Assembly: GCF_002920895.1 (NCBI RefSeq)
Contig: NZ_PQVG01000003.1
Span: 186,001 to 250,000 of the forward strand
DNA: 64,000 nucleotides
Origin: Flavobacterium alvei
Lineage (GTDB): Bacteria; Bacteroidota; Bacteroidia; Flavobacteriales; Flavobacteriaceae
Direction: 5' to 3'
Shown in pieces: positions 35,624-46,537 of this stretch. The number at the start of each line of letters is the position of its first letter. Position 1 is the stretch's first letter. The notes beneath the pieces are model-generated. The model was not told the origin of the DNA. It saw only the letters and a list, made by a program, of their open reading frames with translations, and did no database searches. Made by a program: the position numbers and the translations under genes.

Positions 35624-35626
35624 AAC

Positions 35627-38600
35627 TTGAAGTTACCCAATTTTAAAAAGAACCCAAGCGTGTATAAAATTTGTGCGTTTTTAATACTAATGTTTTGTGG
35701 ATTTGTATCGCAGGCCCAAGTAAATCCTACAACTCAGGATACTGTTAAATCTGGGTATTCCACAGGAAAAATTGAAATTAAAGACCCGCCAAGTATTGTA
35801 AAAGCGTATTCCTATGACCCTGTTACGGGAATGTATATTTTATCAAAAAACATTGGCGATTTTCCAACAAGTTATCCTGCAATTTTGTCTCCAAAAGAAT
35901 TTGAAGATAGAGTAAGAAAGGAATCGATGCGCAGTTATTTTAAAGATAAATTAGACGCTATTGATGGAAAAAATGGAGACAATGATCTTGCCAAAAAGGA
36001 TTTATTACCCCGTTACTATATTAAATCAGGACTTTTTGAAACCATTTTTGGGAGTAATACTATTGATATAAAACCAACAGGATCTATTGAAATGGATTTT
36101 GGTATGCGTTATACAAAACAAGACAATCCTGCCTTTTCTCCTAGAAATAGATCAACACTTTCTTTCGATTTTAATCAAAGAATAAGTATGAGTTTGATGG
36201 GGAAAGTAGGAACCCGACTCAATGTAAATGTCAATTATGACACCCAATCTACTTTTGCATTTCAAAATTTAATCAAGCTCGAATACACGCCTACCGAAGA
36301 CGATATTGTTCAAAAAATTGAAGTAGGAAATGTAAGTATGCCTTTGAATAGCTCTTTGATAAAAGGAGCTCAAAGCCTTTTTGGGGTGAAAACCAAATTA
36401 CAGTTTGGCAAAACCAGTATTACAGGTGTTTTCTCTGAACAAAAATCACAGACCAAAACTGTTGTTGCCGAAGGTGGCGGAACGGTTCAAGATTTTGATA
36501 TGTTTGCACTAGATTATGATAATGATCGACACTTTTTTCTTTCGCAATATTTCAGAAATAAATACGATGCGGCCTTAAGAAACTATCCATTTATTGATAG
36601 TAGAGTTCAGATTTCTAGAATTGAGGTTTGGGTTACTAATAAGCAAAACCGAGTAACCACTACCAATAACAATCTTAGAAATATTATTGCTATTCAGGAT
36701 TTAGGTGAAGCCCAATTAACGGGTTTGCAAGATAGCGAAGTAGTAGTTTTAAGCCCGTCAACAGGGATGTTTAATAATCCGGCTGATTCTCCTGCCGACA
36801 ATACAAATAATGATTATGATCCAGCACAAATTGCAGCTGGAACAGGTTTGTTGAACAATAATATTCGTGAAATTGCTACTTCAAGTTCTGGATTTAATGC
36901 TAATGTTAATGAGGGTGCCGATTATTCGAAATTAGAAAATGCTAGAAAATTAAATGCAAACGAATATACTTTCAATCCTCAATTGGGATATATTTCGCTC
37001 CAACAACGTCTTGCTAATGATGAAGTTCTTGCCGTTGCATATCAATACACCATTGGTGATCAAGTCTATCAAGTAGGTGAATTTGGTAACGATGGGGTAG
37101 ATGCAACGATTGTAACCGGTACAACTCCATCTGATCAAGCCATTATTTCGCAAAGTTTGGTGTTGAAAATGCTGAAAAGTAATTTGACCAATGTTAAAAA
37201 TCCAGTTTGGAATTTGATGATGAAAAACATTTATCAAATTCCGGGAGCCTATCAATTGAAACAAGAAAATTTTAGATTCAATATCCTTTATACTGATCCT
37301 TCTCCAATAAATTATATTACACCAGTTTCAGGAAGTACTTTCCCGCCCAATCCATCCGTAGGAAATGAAGTAGCCGAAACACCATTGTTGAAAGTATTTA
37401 ATTTAGATAAATTAAATTTCAATAATGACCCTCAAGTGGGTGGTGATGGTTTCTTCGATTTTATGCAAGGTTTAACCATTGACACTCAAAATGGTCGAAT
37501 TATATTTACTACCAAAGAGCCTTTCGGGGAATTATTGTTCTCTAAATTATCTACAGGAACAGGAGAAAATTATAAGGATGTAAATACTTATAATGCCAAC
37601 CAAAAGAAATATGTGTTCCGAAATATGTATTCTAATACACAATCGGGAGCTTTGCAAGACAGCGACAAAAACAAATTCTTGCTAAGAGGTAAATACAAAT
37701 CTACAGGAGGCGATGGAATTCCGATTGGTGCTTTCAACGTGCCTAGAGGTTCAGTAGTTGTAACAGCAGGCGGAAGAGTTTTAGTAGAAGGGATTGATTA
37801 TAGTGTCAATTATCAATTAGGAAGGGTTCAAATTCTAGACCCATCTCTTCAAGCATCGAACACGCCAATTAGCGTTTCATTAGAGAACAATTCAATTTTT
37901 GGACAACAAACCAAACGCTTTTTTGGGGTTTATGTAGAGCATCAAATTTCAGACAAGTTTCTCCTTGGAGCCACTTTCTTGAAATTGAACGAAAGACCTT
38001 TTACTCAAAAATCTAGCTTTGGACAAGAAACGGTTAACAATAATATGTATGGTTTCAATGGAAATTATTCTTCCGAAATTCCATTTTTTACTCGATTGGT
38101 AAACAAATTACCTAATATGGATACTGATGTTCCTTCGAATCTTTCTATAAGAGGTGAAATCGCATTTTTAGAACCTCAAGATCCTAAAGGGAATAGTTTT
38201 CAGGGAGAATCAACCATATATGTAGATGATTTTGAAGGGTCGCAATCTACTATCGATATGCGCTCTCCTCACGCTTGGAAATTATCTTCAACTCCAACTA
38301 ATGATACCGAAAGTTTGTATAATTTTAATGCAAGTGCCAACGATTTGAGTTATGGTTTCAAAAGAGCCAAAATGTCTTGGTACACCATTGACCCCGTTTT
38401 TTATACAACAAAACCATCAGGAATTTCAAACGACGATTTGTCGCTTAATACTACAAGGAGAATTTTTAGCGAAGAATTATATCCACTAACTGATATTGCA
38501 CAAGGACAATCACAAGTAGTAAACACTTTAGATTTGAGCTATTATCCTGCCGAAAGAGGTCCTTATAATAACGCTTTGAATGTTGATGCCAATGCCAAAG

Positions 38601-41600
38601 ATAATTTTGGAGGGATTATGCGTTCGCTAAATTCTACCAATTTCGAACAAGGAAATGTTGAATACATTCAGTTTTGGGTTTTAGACCCTTATGTTGGTGC
38701 AGGTGAAATTCCAAAGACCAATACTGGAAAAATTTATTTTAATTTAGGTGAAATTTCCGAAGACGTTTTAAAAGACGGAAGAAAACAATACGAAAATGGA
38801 TTGGGGCCAGATCAAGTTAAAGTTAATCCTCAGCCACTTTGGGGAGATGTTCCAGCTTCGCAATCCTTGATTTATGCATTCGATGCCAATGCTGCAAATA
38901 GAACCAGTCAAGATTTAGGTTTAGACGGTTTAGAAAATGCTAAAGAAGGAGATATTTATAAAAATTATGCCTCTGATCCCGATCCAGCTGCAGATAATTA
39001 CAAATATTATTTGAATGCAAGTGGAGGAGTTGTAGATAGATACAGAGATTATAATGGAGTGGAAGGAAACTCTGCGGTTGATATTAATGATGCCAACAGA
39101 GCAGCAACTTCTGACCCAGATGTTGAAGATATCAATAGAGATAATACGATGAACACCATCAATGCCTATTATGAATATAGCGTAGATGTGAAACCCAATA
39201 TGAGTGTAGGTCAAAATTATATTACTGATATTAGAAATACTCAGGTTACCTTAGACAATGGGCAAGTGACAGATGCAAGATGGTTACAATTCAAAATCCC
39301 AGTTTCGCAACCCGAAAATACTATTGGAAATATTTCTGATTTTAGATCGATTCGATTCATGAGAATGTTTATGACCGGTTTTAGCAGTGATGTTACCGTT
39401 CGTTTTGGAGCTTTAGATTTAGTAAGAGGAGATTGGAGAAGATATACAAACACCTTGGATTCAAATGATCCCAACCCGGCCGATGACAAAACAAATTTGG
39501 ATGTTTTGGCAGTAAATCTTCAGGAAAATAATGATAGATGTCCAATAAATTATATCATACCTCCGGGTGTGCAACAAGAGCAATTGTATAGTGGTAATAC
39601 GGTTATCAATCAAAATGAGCAATCATTATCATTAAGAGTTTCGGGCGATGGATTAGAGCCAGAAGATTCAAGAGCCGTGTTTAAAAATGTCAGTGTCGAT
39701 ATGCGTCAGTTCAAAAAACTGAAAATGTTTTTGCATGCCGAATCGTTGCCAAGCGAAATTCAGCTTCGTGATGATCAAATGGTAGGTTTTATCCGCTTTG
39801 GAAACGACTATACTCAGAATTTCTATCAAATTGAAATCCCTTTAAAAGTAACATTGCCTTCGGGTTCTGTAGGTTCAAACTGTGGCGCGCTTAGTGCCGA
39901 AGTCGTTTGGCCTGCCGAAAATGAAATTGACCTTTCATTGGCATTATTGACCAAATTGAAAATTCAAGCAATGAGTATTGATCCAAGTACACTGCCAGCT
40001 GATGGAATATATTATCAAAATGAAGAAGATTTAGATCCTTCATTGGCAGGAAAAGCTAATAAATTAAGGATAGGAATTAAAGGAAATCCAAATTTCGGAT
40101 TAGTTCGAAATTTGATGTTGGGTGTAAAAAATAATGACCTCCACCAAGATATTAAAGGGGAGGTTTGGTTTGACGAACTTCGCGTTGCCGATATGGACAA
40201 TAGTCGAGGTATGGCTGCTGTATTAAATGTGGATACCAATTTTGCCGATTTCGCAACCGTTTCGGCCACAGGTAGAAAAAGCACCATTGGTTTTGGAGGT
40301 ATTGAACAAGGACCAAACGAAAGAAATCGTGAGGATACTCAGCAGTATAATATTGTAACTAATTTTAGTATGGGTAAATTATTGCCACCAAAATGGAGAA
40401 TCACTTTACCTTTTAATTACGCCATTGGAGAAGAAACAATCACTCCAGAATATGATCCGTTTAATGCCGATATTAAGCTGAAACAGTTATTAGACAATAC
40501 TACTGATGAAGCTGAAAAAGACAATATCAAAAATAGAGCAGTTGATTATACCAAAAGAAAAAGCATCAACTTTATTGGTGTAAGAAAAGAAAGAGGTCCT
40601 GAACAAAAACAAAGAGTATATGATGCTGAAAACTTTACATTTTCGCAGTCATATAACGAAGTAGAGCATCACGATTATGAAATTGAGCAATATACAAATC
40701 AAGAATCGAATACTACTGTTGACTATGCTTTTAGTTTCCAGCCGAAACCAATTGAACCTTTCAAAAAATCAAAATTCACTAAAAAAAGCAGCTATTATAA
40801 AGCATTAAGTGACTTTAATTTTAATTATTTGCCAACCAATATTAATTTCAATACTAATATTAATAGACAATACAATCGTCAACAATTTAGACAAGTAGAT
40901 GTTGTTGGAATTGGTATCGATCCAATGTACAGAAGGAATTATGCATTTAATTATAATTATGGGTTTAATTATAATTTGACTAAAAATTTAAAATTTACCT
41001 ACACTGCATCTTCAACCAATATTGTAAAAAACTACATGAATGATGATAATGTGCCCAACGATGATTTGAATATTTGGGATAGTTATTTAGATATTGGAAA
41101 TGCTAATCAACACATGCAACAATTGGTGATGAATTATGAAATTCCAATTAACAAGATACCTTTGTTAAGTTTTATAAAAGCTAATTATTCTTACACAGGC
41201 GACTATAATTGGCAACGTGCTTCAGTGGCATTGTCTGAATATACCGCAGCAGATGGAACTACTTATAATTTAGGAAACACAATTCAAAATGCAATGTCTC
41301 ATAATTTGAATGCCACGCTTTCAATGGATACATTTTATAAGTACATAGGATTAACCCAAAAAACACAATTAAAACCAAACCCGAAAGCAGTTGCTCCTAA
41401 ACCAGGTGAAAAAGTAGCCAATACGAATGCGTTAGTTCCAAAACAAAACAATTTCTATAATGGTTTGATAGGCATTTTAACAAGTGTGAAAAATATTCAG
41501 GCCAATTATACTAAAAATAGTGGTACCGTTTTGCCAGGATATACGCCAGGAATTGGATTCTTTGGTTCTTCAAAACCAACACTTGGATTTATTTTTGGAA

Positions 41601-42808
41601 GCCAAGATGATGTAAGATATGAAGCCGCAAAAAACGGTTGGCTTACGACTTATTCCGACTTTAATCAAAATTATACTCAGGTAAGCAATGAAGTATTTAA
41701 ATCAACGGTAAACATAGATTTGTTGCCCGATTTAAAAATAGATTTGTCGTTAGACAGATCTTATTCTGAGAATTTTTCTGAACAATATGACGTTACCAAC
41801 GGAATTTACAATCCAAGATCTCCTTATAGCTATGGAATGTTTTCTATTTCTACGGTTTTGATAAAAACTTCATTCTCAGCAAGCGATGAAGTTTCATCAG
41901 CAGCTTTTGATGATTTTAGAAGTAATAGGCTTGAGGTTGCTAATCGATTGGCAATTGAGCACCAAAAACGTGATCCTTTATATGATCCAACTATTAAAGA
42001 CGCAGATGGTTTTCCAAAAGGATATGGCAAAAACAATCAGGCCGTTTTATTACCAGCTTTTTTAGCAGCCTATTCTGGGCAAAGTGCCTCAAGTGTTTCT
42101 ACAGGAATTTTCAAAAGTTTTCCGGTACCCAATTGGTCTATCAAATATAATGGATTGATGCGTTATGAATTCTTCAAAAAGAATTTCAAACGATTCTCAT
42201 TGCAACAAAACTATAGAGCTTCTTATACAATTAATGCTTTTAGATCCAATTTTGAATTTGATAAAAACCCAAGTGGAGTCGATGCAAGTGGCAATTTCTT
42301 TAACAAAACCATTATGTCTAACGTCAATTTAGTCGAGCAGTTCAATCCGTTGCTTCGAATGGATTTCGAATTGAAAAACTCCTTAAAATTGCTTACCGAA
42401 ATCAAAAAAGACAGAGCATTATCGATGAGTTTTGACAACAATTTATTGACCGAAGTAAAAGGCATAGAATATATAGTTGGAATGGGATATAGAATAAAAG
42501 ACGTGGTTTTTTCTTCTCAACTTGCCGATAATCCTACAGGAATTATAAAAAGTGATATTATAATAAAAGCCGATTTGTCGTATCGAAACAACAAAACTAT
42601 CGTGAGATATTTAGATTATGACAACAATCAATTGGCTGGAGGACAAAATATTTGGTCGCTCAAACTAACCGCCGATTATTCTTTTAGTAAAAATCTAACC
42701 GCTATTTTCTATTATGACCATGCCTTTTCGCAAGCAGTAATATCAACTTCTTTTCCATTAACCAACATCCGTTCTGGTTTTACGCTTCGATATAATTTTG
42801 GGAATTAA
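35627..42808 (+). CDS. sprA: SprA, outer-membrane translocon of the type IX secretion system
   Basis: 2393 residues, the size expected for the giant SprA barrel. A signal peptide (KICAFLILMFCGFVSQAQ) is followed by repeated SprA-type blocks such as PSGSIEMDFG-like and NPFRKTGRLS-like positions (here IKPTGSIEMDFGMRYTKQ), VYVDDFEGSQSTIDMRSP, VWFDELRVADMDN, and a C-terminal strand SGFTLRYNFGN. SprA forms the channel by which proteins with type IX signals cross the outer membrane, and it is needed for gliding motility. No ATG is available before the signal peptide, so TTG at 35627 is the probable start, 3 bases after ruvA. The frame is intact. Confidence 0.96.
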   Translation: MKLPNFKKNPSVYKICAFLILMFCGFVSQAQVNPTTQDTVKSGYSTGKIEIKDPPSIVKAYSYDPVTGMYILSKNIGDFPTSYPAILSPKEFEDRVRKESMRSYFKDKLDAIDGKNGDNDLAKKDLLPRYYIKSGLFETIFGSNTIDIKPTGSIEMDFGMRYTKQDNPAFSPRNRSTLSFDFNQRISMSLMGKVGTRLNVNVNYDTQSTFAFQNLIKLEYTPTEDDIVQKIEVGNVSMPLNSSLIKGAQSLFGVKTKLQFGKTSITGVFSEQKSQTKTVVAEGGGTVQDFDMFALDYDNDRHFFLSQYFRNKYDAALRNYPFIDSRVQISRIEVWVTNKQNRVTTTNNNLRNIIAIQDLGEAQLTGLQDSEVVVLSPSTGMFNNPADSPADNTNNDYDPAQIAAGTGLLNNNIREIATSSSGFNANVNEGADYSKLENARKLNANEYTFNPQLGYISLQQRLANDEVLAVAYQYTIGDQVYQVGEFGNDGVDATIVTGTTPSDQAIISQSLVLKMLKSNLTNVKNPVWNLMMKNIYQIPGAYQLKQENFRFNILYTDPSPINYITPVSGSTFPPNPSVGNEVAETPLLKVFNLDKLNFNNDPQVGGDGFFDFMQGLTIDTQNGRIIFTTKEPFGELLFSKLSTGTGENYKDVNTYNANQKKYVFRNMYSNTQSGALQDSDKNKFLLRGKYKSTGGDGIPIGAFNVPRGSVVVTAGGRVLVEGIDYSVNYQLGRVQILDPSLQASNTPISVSLENNSIFGQQTKRFFGVYVEHQISDKFLLGATFLKLNERPFTQKSSFGQETVNNNMYGFNGNYSSEIPFFTRLVNKLPNMDTDVPSNLSIRGEIAFLEPQDPKGNSFQGESTIYVDDFEGSQSTIDMRSPHAWKLSSTPTNDTESLYNFNASANDLSYGFKRAKMSWYTIDPVFYTTKPSGISNDDLSLNTTRRIFSEELYPLTDIAQGQSQVVNTLDLSYYPAERGPYNNALNVDANAKDNFGGIMRSLNSTNFEQGNVEYIQFWVLDPYVGAGEIPKTNTGKIYFNLGEISEDVLKDGRKQYENGLGPDQVKVNPQPLWGDVPASQSLIYAFDANAANRTSQDLGLDGLENAKEGDIYKNYASDPDPAADNYKYYLNASGGVVDRYRDYNGVEGNSAVDINDANRAATSDPDVEDINRDNTMNTINAYYEYSVDVKPNMSVGQNYITDIRNTQVTLDNGQVTDARWLQFKIPVSQPENTIGNISDFRSIRFMRMFMTGFSSDVTVRFGALDLVRGDWRRYTNTLDSNDPNPADDKTNLDVLAVNLQENNDRCPINYIIPPGVQQEQLYSGNTVINQNEQSLSLRVSGDGLEPEDSRAVFKNVSVDMRQFKKLKMFLHAESLPSEIQLRDDQMVGFIRFGNDYTQNFYQIEIPLKVTLPSGSVGSNCGALSAEVVWPAENEIDLSLALLTKLKIQAMSIDPSTLPADGIYYQNEEDLDPSLAGKANKLRIGIKGNPNFGLVRNLMLGVKNNDLHQDIKGEVWFDELRVADMDNSRGMAAVLNVDTNFADFATVSATGRKSTIGFGGIEQGPNERNREDTQQYNIVTNFSMGKLLPPKWRITLPFNYAIGEETITPEYDPFNADIKLKQLLDNTTDEAEKDNIKNRAVDYTKRKSINFIGVRKERGPEQKQRVYDAENFTFSQSYNEVEHHDYEIEQYTNQESNTTVDYAFSFQPKPIEPFKKSKFTKKSSYYKALSDFNFNYLPTNINFNTNINRQYNRQQFRQVDVVGIGIDPMYRRNYAFNYNYGFNYNLTKNLKFTYTASSTNIVKNYMNDDNVPNDDLNIWDSYLDIGNANQHMQQLVMNYEIPINKIPLLSFIKANYSYTGDYNWQRASVALSEYTAADGTTYNLGNTIQNAMSHNLNATLSMDTFYKYIGLTQKTQLKPNPKAVAPKPGEKVANTNALVPKQNNFYNGLIGILTSVKNIQANYTKNSGTVLPGYTPGIGFFGSSKPTLGFIFGSQDDVRYEAAKNGWLTTYSDFNQNYTQVSNEVFKSTVNIDLLPDLKIDLSLDRSYSENFSEQYDVTNGIYNPRSPYSYGMFSISTVLIKTSFSASDEVSSAAFDDFRSNRLEVANRLAIEHQKRDPLYDPTIKDADGFPKGYGKNNQAVLLPAFLAAYSGQSASSVSTGIFKSFPVPNWSIKYNGLMRYEFFKKNFKRFSLQQNYRASYTINAFRSNFEFDKNPSGVDASGNFFNKTIMSNVNLVEQFNPLLRMDFELKNSLKLLTEIKKDRALSMSFDNNLLTEVKGIEYIVGMGYRIKDVVFSSQLADNPTGIIKSDIIIKADLSYRNNKTIVRYLDYDNNQLAGGQNIWSLKLTADYSFSKNLTAIFYYDHAFSQAVISTSFPLTNIRSGFTLRYNFGN

Positions 42809-42846
42809 TTTTTTGAAAACGGAACTATTTTTGAACAGAAGATTGT

Positions 42847-42854
42847 TACATTTG
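42847..42854 (+). promoter_or_regulatory. -7-like element before gcvH
   Basis: TACATTTG 32 bases before the ATG at 42887. A TTTG upstream has a spacer of only 13 bp, so the promoter is tentative. An in-frame TTG at 42854 begins in this box and is therefore not taken as start. Confidence 0.4.
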
Positions 42855-42886
42855 TGCCATTAAAAAAAAACTTAAATCATATTAAA

Positions 42887-43267
42887 ATGAACGTACCAGC
42901 AAATTTAAAATATACAAAAGACCACGAATGGGTTAGCATTGAAGGTGATGTTGCAACAGTAGGAATTACTCATTTTGCACAAAAAGAATTGGGAGATATC
43001 GTTTATGTTGAAGTGGAAACTTTAGACCAAACTTTAGATAAAGACGAAGTTTTTGGAACAGTTGAAGCTGTAAAAACAGTTTCAGATTTGTTTCTTCCAT
43101 TATCAGGCGAAATCTTTGCATTTAATGATGATCTTGAAAGCAATCCTGAAAGTGTAAACTCTGATCCTTATGGAGCGGGATGGATGATTAAAGTGAAAAT
43201 TTCTAATCCAGCCGAAATTGATTCTCTTCTTTCTAGTGAATCATACAAAGAATTAATTGGTGCGTAG
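42887..43267 (+). CDS. gcvH: glycine cleavage system H protein
   Basis: 126 residues from the ATG at 42887, the normal length. The N-terminus [20 protein letters not shown] and the lipoyl attachment site [15 protein letters not shown] are typical; the Lys in VKTVS carries lipoate. The H protein shuttles the aminomethyl group between the P, T and L proteins. gcvP and gcvT are not in this window. Its stop overlaps the start of the VanZ-like gene. Confidence 0.96.
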   Translation: MNVPANLKYTKDHEWVSIEGDVATVGITHFAQKELGDIVYVEVETLDQTLDKDEVFGTVEAVKTVSDLFLPLSGEIFAFNDDLESNPESVNSDPYGAGWMIKVKISNPAEIDSLLSSESYKELIGA

Positions 43268-43646
43268 AACTATTTTTTTATACTCAGCCATATTCTGGAC
43301 CGGAATCATTTTGTTTTTGAGTTTAGAAAATGCCAACGAAATCAAACAAATCGAAATACCAAACTTTGATAAACTAATTCACGCGGTTTTTCATTTTGTC
43401 TTTACAACACTTTGGTTTTTGTATTTAAAAAAGAAATTAGTTACTATTACTAACTTTCCTCTTTTGAGTTTTGCATTAATGGGTTCCTTCTTTTTTGGTA
43501 TTGCAATTGAATTGATGCAACAGTATTTTACAACAACAAGAAGCGCCGATGTTTTGGATGTTTTGGCAAATCTATTTGGTGCATCTCTGGCCGTAATTTC
43601 AATTATTTTGTTGAATAATTACAACAGATTTATAGATAAGATTTAA
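43260..43646 (+). CDS. VanZ-like family membrane protein
   Basis: About 128 residues and four transmembrane helices. The pattern [18 protein letters not shown] and the ending [32 protein letters not shown] (shown as a family block) are diagnostic of VanZ-like proteins, whose function is unknown outside teicoplanin resistance. The start is GTG at 43260 or TTG at 43257; both overlap gcvH by about 10 bases, indicating translational coupling. Confidence 0.85.
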   Translation: MRRTIFLYSAIFWTGIILFLSLENANEIKQIEIPNFDKLIHAVFHFVFTTLWFLYLKKKLVTITNFPLLSFALMGSFFFGIAIELMQQYFTTTRSADVLDVLANLFGASLAVISIILLNNYNRFIDKI

Positions 43647-43657
43647 TTTTTACACTA

Positions 43658-44401
43658 ATGAATATCAAGCAATATTTAGATTCTACTTATTTAAAAACGC
43701 CTTCTCAAGCGGGACTTAATGAAGCCGAAAATACTGTTATAGTCAAAGAGTTTATTCAAGAAGCTATCGATGAGAATTTCAAACTCATTATGATTCGACC
43801 CAACATGGTCGCATTGGCAAACCAAATGATATCTCAAGCAAATTCGGCAGTGCAAATTGGAACAGTAATCAGTTTTCCAGGAGGAACAGCAGGAATTGAA
43901 GCCAAACTTGCCGAAGCGACTCAAGCCATTCATGATGGAGCTGACGACCTTGATTTTGTTTGTAATTACGAGGCTTTCAAAGCAGGAAATGTAGATTTGG
44001 TAAAAGAGGAAATCCTAAAAGGAACTCAATTAGGTTTGGCTCATAACAAAGTTGTAAAATGGATTATCGAAGTGGCAGCACTTACAGATAAACAAATTAT
44101 GCAACTTTCGGCATTGATTAAAAACATTGTTATTACTAATTTTAAAGAAGAAAATTACGCTTCGGTTTTTGTAAAATCGTCCACTGGCTTTTATAAAACT
44201 GAAAATAATTTGCCAAACGGAGCAACGGTTCCAGCCATAATTATCATGCTCGAAAATGCTTCTCCGCTTCCTGTAAAAGCAGCCGGCGGAGTGAGAACTT
44301 ATGAGGAAGCAGTCGAAATGATTCGATTGGGCGTAAAACGAATAGGTACTTCTGGAGCCAAAGCGATTGCTAATGGACAAAAAGCTTCTGGCGAATACTA
44401 A
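43658..44401 (+). CDS. deoC: deoxyribose-phosphate aldolase
   Basis: 247 residues. The Schiff-base lysine is in FVKSSTGF, and AAGGVRTYEEA and the phosphate-binding LGVKRIGTSGA follow. Early residues GTVISFPGGTAG and ADDLDFVCNY match DeoC. It converts 2-deoxyribose 5-phosphate to glyceraldehyde 3-phosphate and acetaldehyde in nucleoside catabolism. It lies 11 bases after the VanZ-like gene and 15 bases before remB. Confidence 0.94.
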   Translation: MNIKQYLDSTYLKTPSQAGLNEAENTVIVKEFIQEAIDENFKLIMIRPNMVALANQMISQANSAVQIGTVISFPGGTAGIEAKLAEATQAIHDGADDLDFVCNYEAFKAGNVDLVKEEILKGTQLGLAHNKVVKWIIEVAALTDKQIMQLSALIKNIVITNFKEENYASVFVKSSTGFYKTENNLPNGATVPAIIIMLENASPLPVKAAGGVRTYEEAVEMIRLGVKRIGTSGAKAIANGQKASGEY

Positions 44402-44416
44402 AACTATAGACACATT

Positions 44417-46537
44417 ATGAAAAAAGGATTTTTGACATTGCTTTCTACTCTTTGCCTTTTTGTTACTTTTGCTCAAGAGGTAAATGATAAAAAACAAACC
44501 AGTTTTTCTCCCGAGCAATTTCCTGTTTTTCCAAAATGTGAAAATTTACAATCCAAAGAATTAGAAAAGTGTTTCTACAACCAAGTTCAAGATTTTGTTT
44601 TTGAAAATTTTGTAGTTCCTGAAAATTTAGTTCAAAATAATTTTAAAGGAAATGTAAAAGTCCTGTTTGAAGTGGATAAAAATGGCTCATTCAATGTGAT
44701 TTATGTAAACGCTGTTGATGACGCATTAATCCAAGAAACAAAACGGGTTTTTGCTAAATTTCCAAAGATAAATCCTCCTACTTACAACGGAAATCCAACT
44801 TTTGCACAATATAATATTACCATTGCAATTCCCTTAAAAAGCGCTGAACAAATGACAGCCGAAACGGTTGTTGTTGCTGAAACGGCAAAAGCAATTCCCA
44901 AACAACTTACCGAATTGGATAGTATTGTGTATAAAAAATTCAACAATCCGCAGTTCAATAGTCATTTGAATGTTCCTTTTTCACACAGTTATTATGCTCA
45001 TTTTGATGGAGCAATGAATCAGGTTGGAGCCAATAATCATACTGCTTCTAAACCTTATTCTTATGTAGAAGTGGCTAAATATTACAATATTGCGGAAGAG
45101 AATGAAAAGATTAAAAAAAATAAAACAGGCTGGTGGGGACGAAAATTGTGGAACGAAAACTTGGTCGAAATTCAAGGCGAAGATTATTGGTTGCTCTTAA
45201 ATCCAATTTTCGATTTACAAGTGGGTTCGGCTTCTGGAAACAAGCATGTTAATACATTTACAAACACTCGCGGAATTAATTTGAGCGGTGGATTGGGTTC
45301 GCAGCTTAATTTTACCACCACCATTTATGAAAGTCAGGGTCGTTTTGCCGATTATTACAATCGATATGCCGAATCTATTAGACCTGCCGGTGGAAATCCA
45401 GCCATTATTCCCGGAATTGGAATTGCAAAAGATTTTAAAACTGATGCTTATGATATTCCTTCGGCTGATGCCAATTTGACTTTTGCACCCTCAAAATTTA
45501 TTGATTTGCAATTGGGTTATGGTCGAAATTTTATTGGCGATGGGTATCGTTCTTTATTTGAAGGAGATGGAGCAAGTCCGTATCCTTATTTTAAAATCAA
45601 CACCAATTTTTGGAAAATAAAATACACCAATACCTATATGTGGCTCAAAGATGTGCGTCCAGAAGTCACTTTAGAAAAAACATATGCTACCAAGTATATG
45701 GCCAATCATTATTTGAGTTGGAATATTTCTAATCGCTTTAATCTAGGTCTTTTTGAATCGGTGATTTGGACAGATACTAATAATCGAGGTTTTGATATGC
45801 ATTTTGTAAACCCAATTATTTTTTATCGTTCAGTCGAATTTGCCTCATCGGCAAGAACTGGAAATGCTGTTTTGGGCTTGAGTTCTAAATACAAATGGAA
45901 TAATAATGTAATCTTTTATGGGCAATTCCTGTTAGACGAGTTTTCTCTAAATGAAGTTAAAAACGAAAAAAACAGCTGGAAAAATAAATTTGCTTATCAA
46001 TTGGGTGTGAAATATTTCAATGCATTCAAAGTAGATAATTTATTATTGCAATTAGAATACAATCATGTGCGTCCTTATGTGTATTCGCATAGCGACCCGA
46101 TTACCAATTACGGACACAATAATCAAAGTGTAGGGCATCCTTGGGGAGGAAATTTTGAAGAACTTCTTGCCATTGCTCGCTATCACAAAGGGAGATTGTA
46201 TGCCGATGCAAAAATTACTTTTGGTACTAAAGGGTTTGATTTTGCCAATTCAGGAGCCAAATCCAATTACGGAGGTAATATTTACAGAGATTATGAGCTA
46301 GATCGTTATGCTGACAGTGGAGTAACAGTTGGTCAAGGAAACAAAACCAATATTTTCATCACCGATTTACAAGCGGGTTATTTGGTCAATCCAATGACGA
46401 ATTTGAAACTTTTTGGTAGTATTATTTACAGAAACTTCAACCCAAATCAAAATACAGCCACAGTCTTTAACGAAAGCACCACTTGGTTTTCTTTCGGAAT
46501 TCGCTCAGATGTGTTTAATTGGTATTTTGATTATTAA
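44417..46537 (+). CDS. remB: gliding motility protein RemB
   Basis: 706 residues. A signal peptide (MKKGFLTLLSTLCLFVTFAQ) is followed by a TonB C-terminal-like domain at about 35-150 (FPKCENLQSKELEKCFYNQV, GNVKVLFEVDKNGSFNVIYV). The remaining 500 residues look like an outer-membrane beta barrel of the capsule-assembly/Wzi type (LLNPIFDLQVGSASG, SWNISNRFNLGLFESVIWTD). RemB of Flavobacterium johnsoniae is a mobile surface protein that takes part in gliding, and its gene has the same neighbours (sprA, gcvH, deoC), so the name rests on both sequence type and gene order from memory. Confidence 0.82.
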   Translation: MKKGFLTLLSTLCLFVTFAQEVNDKKQTSFSPEQFPVFPKCENLQSKELEKCFYNQVQDFVFENFVVPENLVQNNFKGNVKVLFEVDKNGSFNVIYVNAVDDALIQETKRVFAKFPKINPPTYNGNPTFAQYNITIAIPLKSAEQMTAETVVVAETAKAIPKQLTELDSIVYKKFNNPQFNSHLNVPFSHSYYAHFDGAMNQVGANNHTASKPYSYVEVAKYYNIAEENEKIKKNKTGWWGRKLWNENLVEIQGEDYWLLLNPIFDLQVGSASGNKHVNTFTNTRGINLSGGLGSQLNFTTTIYESQGRFADYYNRYAESIRPAGGNPAIIPGIGIAKDFKTDAYDIPSADANLTFAPSKFIDLQLGYGRNFIGDGYRSLFEGDGASPYPYFKINTNFWKIKYTNTYMWLKDVRPEVTLEKTYATKYMANHYLSWNISNRFNLGLFESVIWTDTNNRGFDMHFVNPIIFYRSVEFASSARTGNAVLGLSSKYKWNNNVIFYGQFLLDEFSLNEVKNEKNSWKNKFAYQLGVKYFNAFKVDNLLLQLEYNHVRPYVYSHSDPITNYGHNNQSVGHPWGGNFEELLAIARYHKGRLYADAKITFGTKGFDFANSGAKSNYGGNIYRDYELDRYADSGVTVGQGNKTNIFITDLQAGYLVNPMTNLKLFGSIIYRNFNPNQNTATVFNESTTWFSFGIRSDVFNWYFDY

